A stretch of 64,000 nucleotides of DNA from Lachnospiraceae bacterium (GCA_024690825.1 JAILOK010000098.1:1-64000), one strand, 5' to 3'; positions 35,456 through 45,141 are shown, counted from the first letter of the stretch. Notes: a model not told the origin generated them from the sequence alone. Numbers and translations: made by a program.

Positions 35456-36630
35456 CAGTGATACTCGGTGCATGGATACTGCTTTTGACCCTGGCTTCGG
35501 CATTTCTGACGGCGGAAGTGCTTTTAAGAGGCAGCAGGATATATCTGGCCTTTTCCTTTCTCGATCTTATTATCTGTTTCATGGCGCTGCAGCAGTCCGT
35601 GGAAGCTGCAAAGAGGGGAACCTTCGGAAGTTTTGCCGTCATACCCTTCATCTGTCTGACCGTCATCTGTGCAGCGATGGCCATGCATACTCATATGTGG
35701 AGGAAAAACCATCTGTCACCGATGTCCTTAAAAGAGGGACTCGATGTGCTTTCGGACGGACTGTGTTATTATCATGAAGACGGAAGGATCATCTTTTCAA
35801 ATCCAGCCATGAACAGAATAGCAAAAGATCTGACCGGTGCATTCCTTACCGACGGCAGGCAGCTGTGGGAGTCCGCATCAAAGGATGCCCTGCAGACGGG
35901 CGGGGATGAAGGCGTCATTGTAAAGATGCCGCAGGATCATGTTTACCGTATGATCAGGAACATGAGGGATTTTCTTCCGGAGCCTGTTTATGAGCTTGTC
36001 GCCTGTGACATGACGGAGGAATATGATCTGAAGCTTAAGCTTGAAGAGCAGAACCGCCGGCTTTCCGAGCAGAAAAAGATTCTGCAGGAGATAAACGAGA
36101 CCATTACCGATCTGACGATCGAAAGGGAGATACTTCAGACAAAGGTCAATATCCATGACGATCTGGGCAAGGCTTTAATAGCCGTAAGGTCATATCTGTC
36201 GGGAAAGACGGAGAGGGATGAGCTTGTATCCATTATGGACAAGGCTGTATCGCTGCTGGGTTCCGGTGATGAGCTGCGACGCCCGGATGATCTTAAGACC
36301 GTGTTAAGAGCCGCATCTGATGTAGGCGTCACCGTAAGGATAAACGGTTTGATGCCCGTAGACGAGAATAAAAGGAGCGTGATCGTGGCGGCTTTGCGTG
36401 AATGCATAACAAATACCTTCAGGCATGCCAAAGGTGATGAGCTTTATGCAGACATCAGGGTAACCGAAAACGGGCAGACGGAGGCGGTATTTACAAATAA
36501 CGGAGCTGCGCCCGAAGAAGAGATCGCAGAAACCGGAGGCCTTGGCTACCTTCGCAGGATAGCGGAAGATAACGGGGCGCAAATGCATATAGAAAGCAGG
36601 CCGGAGTTTATGTTGAGAAAAATTATGTAA
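35452..36630 (+). CDS. NarL-partner type histidine kinase with PAS-like domain
   Basis: A 392-residue protein. Three membrane helices (about 2-85), a PAS-like domain (about 100-190: DGLCYYHEDGRIIFSNPAMNRIA), a coiled coil, and a HisKA_3-like helix with H235 in VNIHDDLGKAL. The ATPase has the N box ALRECITNTFRHA and a GGLGYLRR glycine box, but the usual DNG motif reads TNNG and the C terminus ends soon after MHIESRPEFML, a little short. The composite repeat begins 7 nt after the stop and may have clipped the end. The response regulator lies beyond the repeat at 36947. The pair is a NarL/DesK-style two-component system. Confidence 0.85.
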   Translation: MTVILGAWILLLTLASAFLTAEVLLRGSRIYLAFSFLDLIICFMALQQSVEAAKRGTFGSFAVIPFICLTVICAAMAMHTHMWRKNHLSPMSLKEGLDVLSDGLCYYHEDGRIIFSNPAMNRIAKDLTGAFLTDGRQLWESASKDALQTGGDEGVIVKMPQDHVYRMIRNMRDFLPEPVYELVACDMTEEYDLKLKLEEQNRRLSEQKKILQEINETITDLTIEREILQTKVNIHDDLGKALIAVRSYLSGKTERDELVSIMDKAVSLLGSGDELRRPDDLKTVLRAASDVGVTVRINGLMPVDENKRSVIVAALRECITNTFRHAKGDELYADIRVTENGQTEAVFTNNGAAPEEEIAETGGLGYLRRIAEDNGAQMHIESRPEFMLRKIM

Positions 36631-36636
36631 ACCGAA

Positions 36637-36930
36637 ATGTTGACAGAGGGACGGTTCTGCTGTCAACTTTTTACACTCTGACTCATTTTGTTCCACGCAT
36701 TCCAGGTAACCGGTGCGACGGTGAACTTATCAATAACGCAGACTATAAGCCTGCCAGTCATTCGCATTTAGTACATGCTCATGACCGGCAGACTTAGTCC
36801 GCATAATCGTTAATTTCACCTGCACGGTTCAAAATGGAATGCTTAGGAATCAAAATGAGTCTCGTAAAAGATGACAGCAGAACCGTCCCCCTGTCACAAA
36901 AGATGACAGCAGAACCGTCCCCCTGTCATA
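36637..36930. repeat. Composite REPIN-like element around palindrome C
   Basis: Left GACAG unit 36637-36672 (GTTGACAGAGGGACGGTTC). On the right, two tandem inverted units at 36867-36898 and 36899-36929 (AAAGATGACAGCAGAACCG, then TCCCCCTGTCA), nearly identical. Palindrome C lies between. The element fills the 316 nt between kinase and regulator genes; no other feature is seen there. Confidence 0.82.
36682..36859. repeat. Long imperfect palindrome, element C
   Basis: Arms CTCATTTTGTTCC..GCATTCCA (36682-36704) and TGGAATGC..GGAATCAAAATGAG (36835-36859). Pairing continues inward with GGTGAACTTATCAATAACGC against GCATAATCGTTAATTTCACC, and GCCTGCCAGTCAT against ATGACCGGCAG. About 178 bp fold into one long hairpin. 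The outer arm recurs at 63969-64000. Confidence 0.82.
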
Positions 36931-36946
36931 TTCCCCGGGAGGAAAA

Positions 36947-37579
36947 ATGCCAAAGAAACCATACAGTGTGATGATAGTTGAAGACCAGCCCATGGCCCGC
37001 AAACTCTTTGAGATGATAGTGGAGCAGGATGAGGGCTATGAGCTTAAATATTCGGTGGAAAGCGCGTCGGTCGCGCATATGTACTGTGACAAGGAAACGC
37101 CTGATCTGGTGATCATGGATGTCATCATGTCGGACAGGTCAAACGGTCTTGACGCTGCAGAGCGCATCAAAAAGAGCCACCCCGATGTGAAGATCGTGAT
37201 CACGACCTCCATGCCGGAGGTTTCCTTCATCGAAAGGGCAAAGCAGGCAGGTGTGGACAGCTTCTGGTACAAGGGAGCGGAGCCTGCCGAGATCCTTGAT
37301 GTGATGAACCGCACCATGGCCGGGCAATCCATCTATCCGGATACAACTCCGGCTGTGAACCTCGGAGAGATTGACAGCACGGAGCTGACCGGGGCGGAGC
37401 TTGAAGTGCTGCGTGAACTCACCAAAGGAGCCAGCAATGTTGAGATAGCGGAAATATTATGCATCTCACCGACCACCGTCCGCACACATATCTCAAACAT
37501 GCTCTCAAAGACCGGCTTTGCAAACCGCACCGAGCTTGCGATCAAAGCGCGTCTTTCGGGACTGGTGATCGGAGAATGA
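36947..37579 (+). CDS. NarL/LuxR-type response regulator
   Basis: A 210-residue regulator. Receiver (about 6-125) with phosphoacceptor D58 in LVIMDVIM and the conserved lysine region near SFWYKG, and a LuxR-type helix-turn-helix (about 142-205: LTGAELEVLRELTKGASNVEIAEILCISPTTVRTHISNML). It is the probable partner of the kinase at 35452. GGGAGG lies 6 nt before the ATG. Its own promoter is not evident; it may depend on read-through across the composite repeat. A 17-bp inverted repeat that could be its binding site occurs at 33686, 37586 and 38453. Confidence 0.92.
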   Translation: MPKKPYSVMIVEDQPMARKLFEMIVEQDEGYELKYSVESASVAHMYCDKETPDLVIMDVIMSDRSNGLDAAERIKKSHPDVKIVITTSMPEVSFIERAKQAGVDSFWYKGAEPAEILDVMNRTMAGQSIYPDTTPAVNLGEIDSTELTGAELEVLRELTKGASNVEIAEILCISPTTVRTHISNMLSKTGFANRTELAIKARLSGLVIGE

Positions 37580-37585
37580 CAAAAT

Positions 37586-37602
37586 CATCCTTTTGTAAGA
37601 TG
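37586..37602 (+). promoter_or_regulatory. CATC-N9-GATG box, second copy
   Basis: CATCCTTTTGTAAGATG, 6 nt after the response regulator stop. At the spacing seen in the other copies no clear TATAAT follows (nearest is CATATT around 37628). It could be a binding site without a promoter, or a short hairpin. Confidence 0.4.
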
Positions 37603-37683
37603 CGGAACCTTCAGATCTGCATGTGTGCATATTTTTTATCAGATGCAGTATCGGGAATCTGACCCCGGTTTCCGGTGTGCCGC

Positions 37684-37711
37684 AAAAGTTGACAGAAGGA
37701 TGGTTTTTTTG
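37684..37711. repeat. Degenerate GACAG-family repeat
   Basis: AAAAGTTGACAGAAGGATGG followed by TTTTTTTG; a decayed single unit directly upstream of the higBA operator. Confidence 0.55.
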
Positions 37712-37751
37712 TGTATACACGGTTGACATATACACACAATCCGTGTATAAT
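37711..37751 (+). promoter_or_regulatory. Consensus promoter and inverted-repeat operators of higBA
   Basis: TTGACA (37723-37728), a 17-nt spacer and TATAAT (37746-37751), an exact sigma-70 consensus. A perfect palindrome GTGTATACAC (37711-37720) abuts the -35, and TATACACGG (37714-37722) is inverted as CCGTGTATA (37741-37749), spanning the core promoter. This fits autorepression by HigA or the HigBA complex. The start would be at about 37757-37758, which is the ATG of the toxin, so the mRNA is probably leaderless. Confidence 0.85.
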
Positions 37752-37757
37752 TCGTTC

Positions 37758-38039
37758 ATGATAAAGAGTTTTGGTGATAAAGAAACAGAGAAGATATACA
37801 GGCAGATTTTTTCATTGAAGCTTCCTTCTGATATTCAGGAATTAGCTCTGCGTAAGCTGATCATGATCGACAATGCCGAAAATATAAACGATCTGAGAGT
37901 GCCGCCGTCAAATCACCTTGAACAGATGCATGGAAAGAGGGAAGGACAGTACAGCATCAGGATCAATGATAAGTACAGGATATGCTTTATCGAAAAGAAA
38001 AACGAATATTACAATGTTGAGATAGTCGATTATCACTGA
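37758..38039 (+). CDS. higB: HigB/RelE-family toxin
   Basis: A 93-residue RelE-superfamily mRNA interferase of the HigB type (short, acting on ribosome-bound mRNA). Landmarks are FGDKETEKIY at the start, IQELALRKLIMIDNAENINDLRVPPSNHLEQMHGKREGQYSIRINDKYRICFI and the closing VEIVDYH, the usual 'W.vRINdqYRicF...V.v.DYH' pattern. The catalytic residues of HigB are not fully conserved by eye. The ATG at 37758 was chosen from homology; longer in-frame starts would lie upstream of the promoter. The antitoxin follows 14 nt downstream. Confidence 0.9.
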   Translation: MIKSFGDKETEKIYRQIFSLKLPSDIQELALRKLIMIDNAENINDLRVPPSNHLEQMHGKREGQYSIRINDKYRICFIEKKNEYYNVEIVDYH

Positions 38040-38053
38040 AAAAGGGGGATATT

Positions 38054-38350
38054 ATGGATAAAATAATAAAAACTCCCACAATGGGAGAAATTCTTATGGA
38101 AGAATTCATGCAGCCTCTGGGTCTTTCCGCTTACAGACTTGCAAAGGACATAAATGTGCCGGTATCCAGAATACAGGATATATTGCATGACAGGCGCAGG
38201 ATTTCCGTGGATACTGCTTTGAGACTGGCCAGATATTTTGATCTTTCGGAAAAATACTTTATTAATATCCAAAATGATATAGAAATAAGAGAATTAAAGA
38301 TCAGATTGGCTGAGGAGATTGAAAAGATCCCACATTGCAGTTATGCATGA
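38054..38350 (+). CDS. higA: HigA-family antitoxin (HTH)
   Basis: A 98-residue antitoxin of the HigA/VapI type. The helix-turn-helix (about 20-70) reads GEILMEEFMQPLGLSAYRLAKDINVPVSRIQDILHDRRRISVDTALRLARYFDLS, followed by a short helical tail that would neutralise the toxin. Toxin-first order is typical of higBA. AAAGGGGG lies 7 nt before the ATG. A terminator follows after 55 nt. Confidence 0.93.
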   Translation: MDKIIKTPTMGEILMEEFMQPLGLSAYRLAKDINVPVSRIQDILHDRRRISVDTALRLARYFDLSEKYFINIQNDIEIRELKIRLAEEIEKIPHCSYA

Positions 38351-38404
38351 GTAAAAATCAGTATCGGGGTATGATTTTGCCTTCGGAGGACGGGAGTAAT
38401 TTGG

Positions 38405-38442
38405 GATCCGGTCAGCGTAATACAAGCAGACCGGATCTTTTT
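38405..38442 (+). terminator. Rho-independent terminator of higBA
   Basis: GATCCGGTC pairs with GACCGGATC across a 15-nt loop, followed by TTTTT. Confidence 0.9.
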
Positions 38443-38452
38443 GTTATAAAAT

Positions 38453-38496
38453 CATCCTTTTGTAGAATGCGCGGCAGGAATAGATTTTTGTATAAT
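38453..38496 (+). promoter_or_regulatory. CATC-N9-GATG box with -10 hexamer, third copy
   Basis: CATCCTTTTGTAGAATG (38453-38469; one base off a perfect inverted repeat) and TATAAT at 38491-38496. The box centre to hexamer distance is 30 nt, against 29 nt at 33686. Transcription should start near 38503, giving a 38-nt leader with GGAGGG before the ATG at 38541. Confidence 0.55.
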
Positions 38497-38540
38497 AAAA
38501 ACGACTTGCTTAAAACACGATGATTCATTGGAGGGAAACT

Positions 38541-41500
38541 ATGTTCAGAAACAGAATGTCAAAAAGGATCCTTGCGTTTATGCTCTGCGCGCTGCTTACT
38601 GCGGGCATGATACCTGAAAGCATACTTGCGGCAGAGGCAGGTGAAAGCACGGAGACTGTTGAAATTGATCCGGTAAATGAGGCGTCCGGGGAGGCGGTTT
38701 CCGATAATAAGACCGCGCCGGATACCGGAAGTGAGATGCCCGGTGATGGCAGCGAAGGCACAGCACCTTCTGAAAATGAGGTAACAGAACCGGTGGAAGA
38801 ACCTTCCGTTACACCGGAAGAAACCATGCCGACGGAGACTGTGTCAGGGGACGAAGCGGAGGAGACCGTGTCGGAGGATGATATAGGCGAAGCTGTATCC
38901 GGCAATGAGATTCCCGAAACTGTTTCGGAAAATGAGACGGAAGAGGCAGCGGGAAATCCCGGAACCTGGGCAAACGTCATAAAAGTAGCCTTAAATAACG
39001 GCAGCATATATTATGGTGGAGCAGATGCGCCAAGCGGTGTCAGCTACGATGCAGATACACACACTCTTACGCTTGATAATTTTAAGAATGAGAATGCATA
39101 TATATCAAGGAAGGAATATACAGCTATAGCGGAATCTATGCAGATGGTGACCTGATCATTGAGGTAAAGGGTGATTGTGTCGTTAAACCAAAGCCTAAAA
39201 ATGCCGGATTAGGGGGCAGACAGGGATCAGTGTTCTGGGTAACCTGACCATACGTAATGTGAGCGGATCTGACGGGCGTCTTACAGTTCACGCAAACGAT
39301 GGAGATAAAATAGGTACCCGAACAGTTACGGAGGGAATATTTGCGCAGGGAAACCTGACCATAGTGAAAAACGGGAATAACACCATAACAGTCTCCGCTA
39401 CCTCGGGATATTCAGAGGGATGGCGGGAAATGTACAATCTCAACGATGATTCACGAGGAATACATTGCTATGGAAACCTGGTAATAGACGGCAAAGGGAC
39501 CAAAGGAGGTGCCACTGTCATTGGCCAGAACGAAAACAATCTTTACGGTGTTTCCTACGGGATCAGTTCGCTGAAGGATATTGAAATAAAGGACGGAGCA
39601 AAAGTTATCGCAAAAGGCAGCAAAGGAGATAAGGCGGGAAGGGTATCCTGCGGATTATATGCGGGAAACACCATTAAGGTCAGCGGCGATAAAACGATCG
39701 TCGAAGCCTACGGGGGGACCATCAGCAGTTTTGGAGACAGAACGAAAGAATCTAATTCTGACAATATCTCTTATGGGATTATGGTGGGGACGTACACTTT
39801 TGATTATTACGGAACGCCCGGTTCCATCAACATAGAAGGAGGAACCGTTACGGCAAAAGGCGGCGGGACTTCAGAATATCACAAAGATCCCAAAGAAAAC
39901 GGGCAGCGTGTCAGAAGTATCGGTATGTACACAAATGCTCTCAGCATCGGGAATGCTTCAGTAATAACAGAAGGTGCGGATCCGAACCCCGGGTTAAGCT
40001 ACGGTACCTATATCAAAACAGATAAAGCATATATTCTGTCCGTAAGATACGGAAAACTGACGGGAAAAGGTTATACAGGTGCCATTGTTTGCTCGCGTTC
40101 GATCAATTACGATACGCCGATCCTGGAGGGAAGTACATCCTACAGCGGAAGTTTACCTGTTCTGAAGGATGACTACGACAATTCATGGAAATATGCAACG
40201 ATGGATGCAAAAAGAGTCGTTATAGATATAGATGACTGGACATACGGTGAAACAGCAAAGATCCCTTCAGTACATAATCTGAATAAATACGGGGATGGGA
40301 ATGTTACGGCGACCTGCAAATTCAATGTAGATAATCCGACAAATGTGGGTCTCTACCGGGCTTCTGCAACCCTCAGCAACGGAATGACCGGGTTTAAAAC
40401 GATCAACATACTGCCCAGAAACATATCTGATGCAGTGATAACATTCGGGACACAGGAAGAATATAACGGTTCGTCACAGGAAGTGGTGATCTCAAGTGTG
40501 AAGTGCGGAGGGAAAACCCTGGTTAAAGATACGGATTATACGATAACCAGTGGTGGTTCGGCAACAAATGTGGGCGACACATTGCTCTACATCGCAGGTA
40601 AGAAAAACTATTCGGGTACCAAAACCGGAACCTGGTCACTGCAGAAGGCAACGCTTCATTATACTGATTTCAGTAACATCAATTCGAGAGAAAGCGAACA
40701 TATCATATATGACGGGAATTATAAGACCGTAACAACACCGGTCAAGTCGGGAGTGGGAAAGATAACGGTCTGGTATTATAAATATGAAACCAAAGAATGG
40801 GCAACCAGAGTAAAAGAGCCGGGAAATTACTATGTATACTTTGATGTGGAAGAAAGTAATAATTATAAGGTGGCAAATAAACTGACATATGGTGATCAAA
40901 GTGTCAGAGCAAACAGAATGACTATAAATAAGAAATACGGCGAACCCGTGGAATGTGTACCGACGGCGAGAGTTAAGGCGGGACAGACTGTAGATCTTAT
41001 GGTCAATACAGCAGGCGCCTTGGGAAGACCTTCATTTCAGATAGAAGACGGAAATGATAATACAGCCGGCGGTGGATGCAGAGTAGATTCTTCCAGTGGA
41101 TTGTTCACGGCGGGAAGCGGGATAGGTACATGCAAGGTGACGGTAAAATCGACTGCGACAGAATATTATATGGGATGGAGATCTTCAGTGACAGCCTATA
41201 TCACGGTCACCGTAGATAATAAGGAATCCGCTGCGCTTACAGTAACTCAGGGAGATATAACTTTCGGAGATTCTCCGGCTCCTGCATGGACTCCGAATAT
41301 CACTTCTCCAACTGTAAAATATTCAGGTACCAAACACGACGGAAGTACATACAGTGAAACGACAACAAAGCCTACTGAAGCCGGAAACTATACCGTAACG
41401 GTCACAGGAGAGAGTGGAATTTACTCTTATTCCGGGAGCAAATCATTTAGTATTAACCCAAAAAATGTAGAAGGTACCGTGATCACGTTTGGATCGCAGA

Positions 41501-44500
41501 GTACTTATGACGGAACAAACCAGAATGTTGTAATCGACAGTGTCAAACTGGGAGGGAATACTCTTACGGCATCCGATGATTATGAGATATTATTCGGCGG
41601 TGCAGCTGAGGATGTTGAAGATCAGCAGGTAGAAATTCAGGGTAAGGGAAACTATACCGGCACAGCAACATCTGCGGCAAAATGGAAGCTGAAAAAGAAA
41701 ACACCCGTTGCAGGAGATTTTTCTGTGACGGCAGCATCCACAAGAGATTATACCGGAGAGTCGGCAATACCGGTTCCGGAACCGTCATTGAACAGTGGCA
41801 GGACCGGCTGCGGAGACATTACAATATACTATACCGGAACAGGTACAACATCATATGCAAAAAATGTGACACCGCCTGCTGATGCCGGATTATATGATGT
41901 CACCTTTGATGTGGCAGAGGGTTCAAACTTCAGTTCTGCAACCGGACTGACATATGGTACTCTTACGATCAAAAAGGTGGATTTCACGGGAGATAAGGAG
42001 ATTTCCTCCGTAGGACAGATAGACAGGGAAACAATACTTGATCTGACAAGTTATGCCAATGACGGAACATGGGGAATTGTGACTGTAACAGAAGGAGACG
42101 GTTATTTAAGTGCTGCGCCGACAATTACAGGCAAAAAACTGAAATTTACATTCAAGAATGGCACAGCGGTTGGATCTGAGGCAACAGTAACCGTTCCGGT
42201 CACAAATTGTAAGAATTACAATGATTACACCCTCACCGTAACACTTACCGCCAGGCAGCAGTATACTCTGGAGCATGTTGCAGCAAGTGAACCTACCTGT
42301 ACGATGAACGGAAATAAAGAGTACTGGTTTGCCACAGATGAGGATGGTATTTATTTCTATGATGAAAACGGAACACAGCCTACATTTGAAAAGGATATAA
42401 TAATCCGTGCCCTCGGACATGACTGGGGTGAGTGGAAGGTTACCAGGGAAGCGACTCACACCGTACCCGGAGAGGAGACGCGTGAATGTAAAAGAGAAGG
42501 CTGTCAAGCAAAGGAAACAAGGGAGATACCTCTGGTTCCTTATACCATAACCTTCAGCTTAAATGGCAAGCCCGGTGCTGCACCTGTGTCGCAGAATATC
42601 ATAAACGGAAACAAGGCTGCAGAACCTGCCGCTCCCACAGCCGATGGCTTCACCTTCCTCGGCTGGTTTAAGGATGCTGCGGGAGAGGATTACTATGATT
42701 TCAATACTCCGGTAACAGGAAACATTACACTCTATGCAAAGTGGGTCAGCAAAGAAGTTAAGCTTTATACGGTATCCTTTGACCTGAACGGAAAGGATGG
42801 AACAAAGCCTGCAGACCAGAAGGTACCCGAGGGAGGTACGGCGGGAAGTCCGGGAAATCCCGCATCGGCCGGATTCATTTTCAGGGGCTGGTACACCGAC
42901 AAGGACTGCAAGTCGCTTTATGATTTCAGCGATCCCGTGACGGCAGATATAACACTCTACGCCCGCTGGGAGGAGGATGTGCCTCCGGGAGCGTTTAAGA
43001 TATTCTATACGGAGTCTGAGCTTAAGTTCGATCCTTACAAGGGACTGACCTACAATACAGGAAACGAGCACTATGAATGGACCTATACGGGATCAGCGTT
43101 AAAGCCTGCCATCACCGTGACGGACCACAAGGGAAATGTGCTTACGGAAGGTTCTGATTATACAGTTAAATATACGGGCAATAAGGATGTTTCTGCAAAG
43201 CCTGCAAAGGTGACGGTAACAGGAAAAGGAAACTTCGCAGGAAGCAGGAGCCTTGAATTCTATATACTTAAGGCTGACCTTGCAAAGGCTAAGGCAAAGA
43301 AGATGCTCATCATTCCCGACTCCTTTGCGGTACAGAAGGGAAAGAAGATATCGCCCGTGGTCATCTATCAGGGTGTTACGCTTGATCCGAAAAAGGATTA
43401 TAAGCTCAGCAACACAGGAGCGATAAAGGAGGATACGACCGTTGATATCGAGGGTAAGGGAACCTTCTTTACCGGAAAGATATCAGGCATACCCGTGAAG
43501 GCCTTTCGGCGGAAGAGATCAGAAACAATACCATCAAGGTAAGCCTTTCACCTGAAAAGCATGTATATACCGGCTCTGCACAGGAACTTTCCGAAAAGGA
43601 GCTTGTGGTCAAGGCCGGAAGCGGCACGGCGCCGCTTGCAAAGGGGAAGGATTATAAGGTCATCTACAGTAAAAATACCGACGCAGGAAAGGCGAAGGTT
43701 ACCGTCATGGCTCTCGGGTCCTACATAGGAAATGTGAGCAAAACCTTTACGATCGAGGCTGATACAAAGAGCAATATAACGGCGGCATTAAAAGAAGGTA
43801 TGAGCAAAGGTTATGATCCGAAGGGCGCAACGCCGGCATTGAATGTAAAGACAGACAAGACCGAACTTACAGCAGGAAAGGATTACAAGGTCGCTTATTC
43901 AAACAACAAGGCAAAAGGAGAGGCTGACTACAAGCTGACCTTCATTGGAAACTTCAAGGGCCACAAACCTGTGACAGGCAAGTTTACCATCACTGAAGGT
44001 GCTTTCGCATCGGCAAGCGTGAATTCGGCAGACCTCATCTACGGTAAGCCAAACCTTTACCGTTCGGCACCCTTCGTATCGATAGGCGGCGTGAGTGTCG
44101 GCAAGAAAGACTACACAGTGAAGTACTTTGACGGAACAAAGGAACTGGCTGCAACGGACAAGATAACTCTGGGTGGCAGTGAGACTGAAAAAACGATCAC
44201 CGTGAAAGCCACCGGAAAAAACAACTACAAGGCAGAAGACAGCGCAGCCTTCACCTACAGGGTGGTAAAGGTATCCGGAAATATGATCAATCTTTCAAAG
44301 GCAAAGATCGTGGGAAAGGATACGAAGAAGGGAGTGAAGGGTTAGGAATACACCGGAGAATATGTAACGCCGGAGATAGATGTTCTTGTCAAACAGGGTA
44401 AGACCTGGGTTAAGACAGATCCGGCAAACTATACCGTGACCTACATCAATAACATCAACAAAGGCAAGGCAGTGATCATGGTTACAGGAAAGGACGGCGC

Positions 44501-44561
44501 AGCCGGAAGCAAGACCGCGAAGTTTACGATCAAAGCAAAGAGTATGAGCAAGTTTAACTGA
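38541..44561 (+). pseudogene. Giant surface protein gene broken by three frameshifts and one stop
   Basis: A reading span of about 2007 codons. Signal peptide (ending SILAA), an acidic linker (VSGDEAEETVSEDD, VSENETEE), beta-helix-like repeats, MBG-type modules (TVTVTGESGIYSYSGSKSF), two InlB repeats (GFTFLGWFKD, GFIFRGWYTD) and C-terminal YTGSALKPAITV / GSDYTVKYTGNKDVS modules of about 85 residues. The frame changes at about 39085-39125, 39190-39225 and 43498-43506, each equivalent to loss of one base; clear homologous sequence (YSGIYADGDLIIEVKG, GISVLGNLTIRN, LSAEEIRNNTIKVSLS) continues in the new frames. An in-frame TAG is at 44343-44345, after which EYTGEYVTPEIDVLVKQG continues to a stop at 44559. 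Open pieces are 38541-39155, 39259-43542 and 43605-44345. Real decay or base-call errors are both possible. Confidence 0.82.
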
Positions 44562-44610
44562 AGCTGCACTAAATCCTTGTTTACGATCCGATAACGCAAT
44601 AAAAAATATG

Positions 44611-44648
44611 ACTTCTTGCGCGAGAAAACGTAATTTCGCGCAGGAAGT
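44611..44648. other. Strong hairpin in the gap before the second double-glycine peptide
   Basis: ACTTCTTGCGCGA pairs with TCGCGCAGGAAGT around AGAAAACGTAAT. There is no T run, so it is not a typical terminator. Role unknown. Confidence 0.55.
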
Positions 44649-44757
44649 GGATCTGAGCAACCTGAAAGCGCCGACGATTCAATAAAGAAATGTCCCCAAA
44701 AAATTTAGCTCTCCAGCTGTTTTCATCGTATAATAAGACAGATGGGAGGATTTAGCT

Positions 44758-45004
44758 ATGAACGATGATATAAGAAAACTTAACGACGATGAGCTTGATA
44801 TGATATCGGGCGGCAAATCGAACCCCCCCGGATTTATCTGACGATGAGGACAATATTCCCGAGAAATGCCCGAAGAATATAAAGGGTAAGCATACCTTTG
44901 TCATGGAGCCCAACAGTCTTTTTGAGGAAATCTGTATTTTCTGTGGCTGTAAAAAGCGAGTGAGCTACCCATGGAGTAATCCGCATAAGCCGACCCGTAC
45001 TTAA
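44758..45004 (+). pseudogene. Double-glycine leader peptide with Cys-rich core, frameshifted in a C7 tract
   Basis: The first frame gives a leader MNDDIRKLNDDELDMISGG and stops after 27 codons. With one C fewer in the C7 tract (44823-44829) the frame continues to 81 residues and ends at 45004. The restored core has C37 and H45 early and C59, C62 and C64 late (CPKNIKG and ICIFCGCKKR), a zinc-ribbon-like layout comparable to the peptide at 452-667. TATAAT at 44729-44734 and GGGAGGA 7 nt before the ATG suggest it is or was expressed. The exporter starts 2.9 kb downstream. The C7 tract could be a sequencing error, a fixed mutation or a phase-variable switch. Confidence 0.72.
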
Positions 45005-45041
45005 CAATTAATTCAGCCCTGAATAAAAAACAGGGACGGAG

Positions 45042-45076
45042 GGTGTCAGAGGGACGGTTCTTCTGACACCTTTTTT
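45042..45076. repeat. GACAG-family repeat acting as terminator hairpin
   Basis: GGTGTCAGA pairs with TCTGACACC around GGGACGGTTCT, then TTTTTT. It lies 37 nt after the peptide frame. Confidence 0.85.
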
Positions 45077-45097
45077 ATTGCATAAAATCGGAATCTG

Positions 45098-45141
45098 TTC
45101 TGCGGTCAAAATGACACAGCATTGCATTTTTGGCCGCAGAA
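45098..45141. repeat. Short imperfect palindrome upstream of QueT
   Basis: TTCTGCGGTCAAAATG pairs with CATTTTTGGCCGCAGAA around ACACAGCATTG. A 44-bp hairpin, possibly another small mobile palindrome. Confidence 0.6.

Noticed and set aside
33616-36929. Possible small CRISPR arrays at the tandem GACAG units
   Set aside because: Units are directly adjacent with no spacers, only two per locus, and no cas genes are present.
44608-44685. Tiny frame of 25 codons containing the 44611 hairpin
   Set aside because: There is no ribosome site and no similarity that I can recognise; the hairpin explains the composition.
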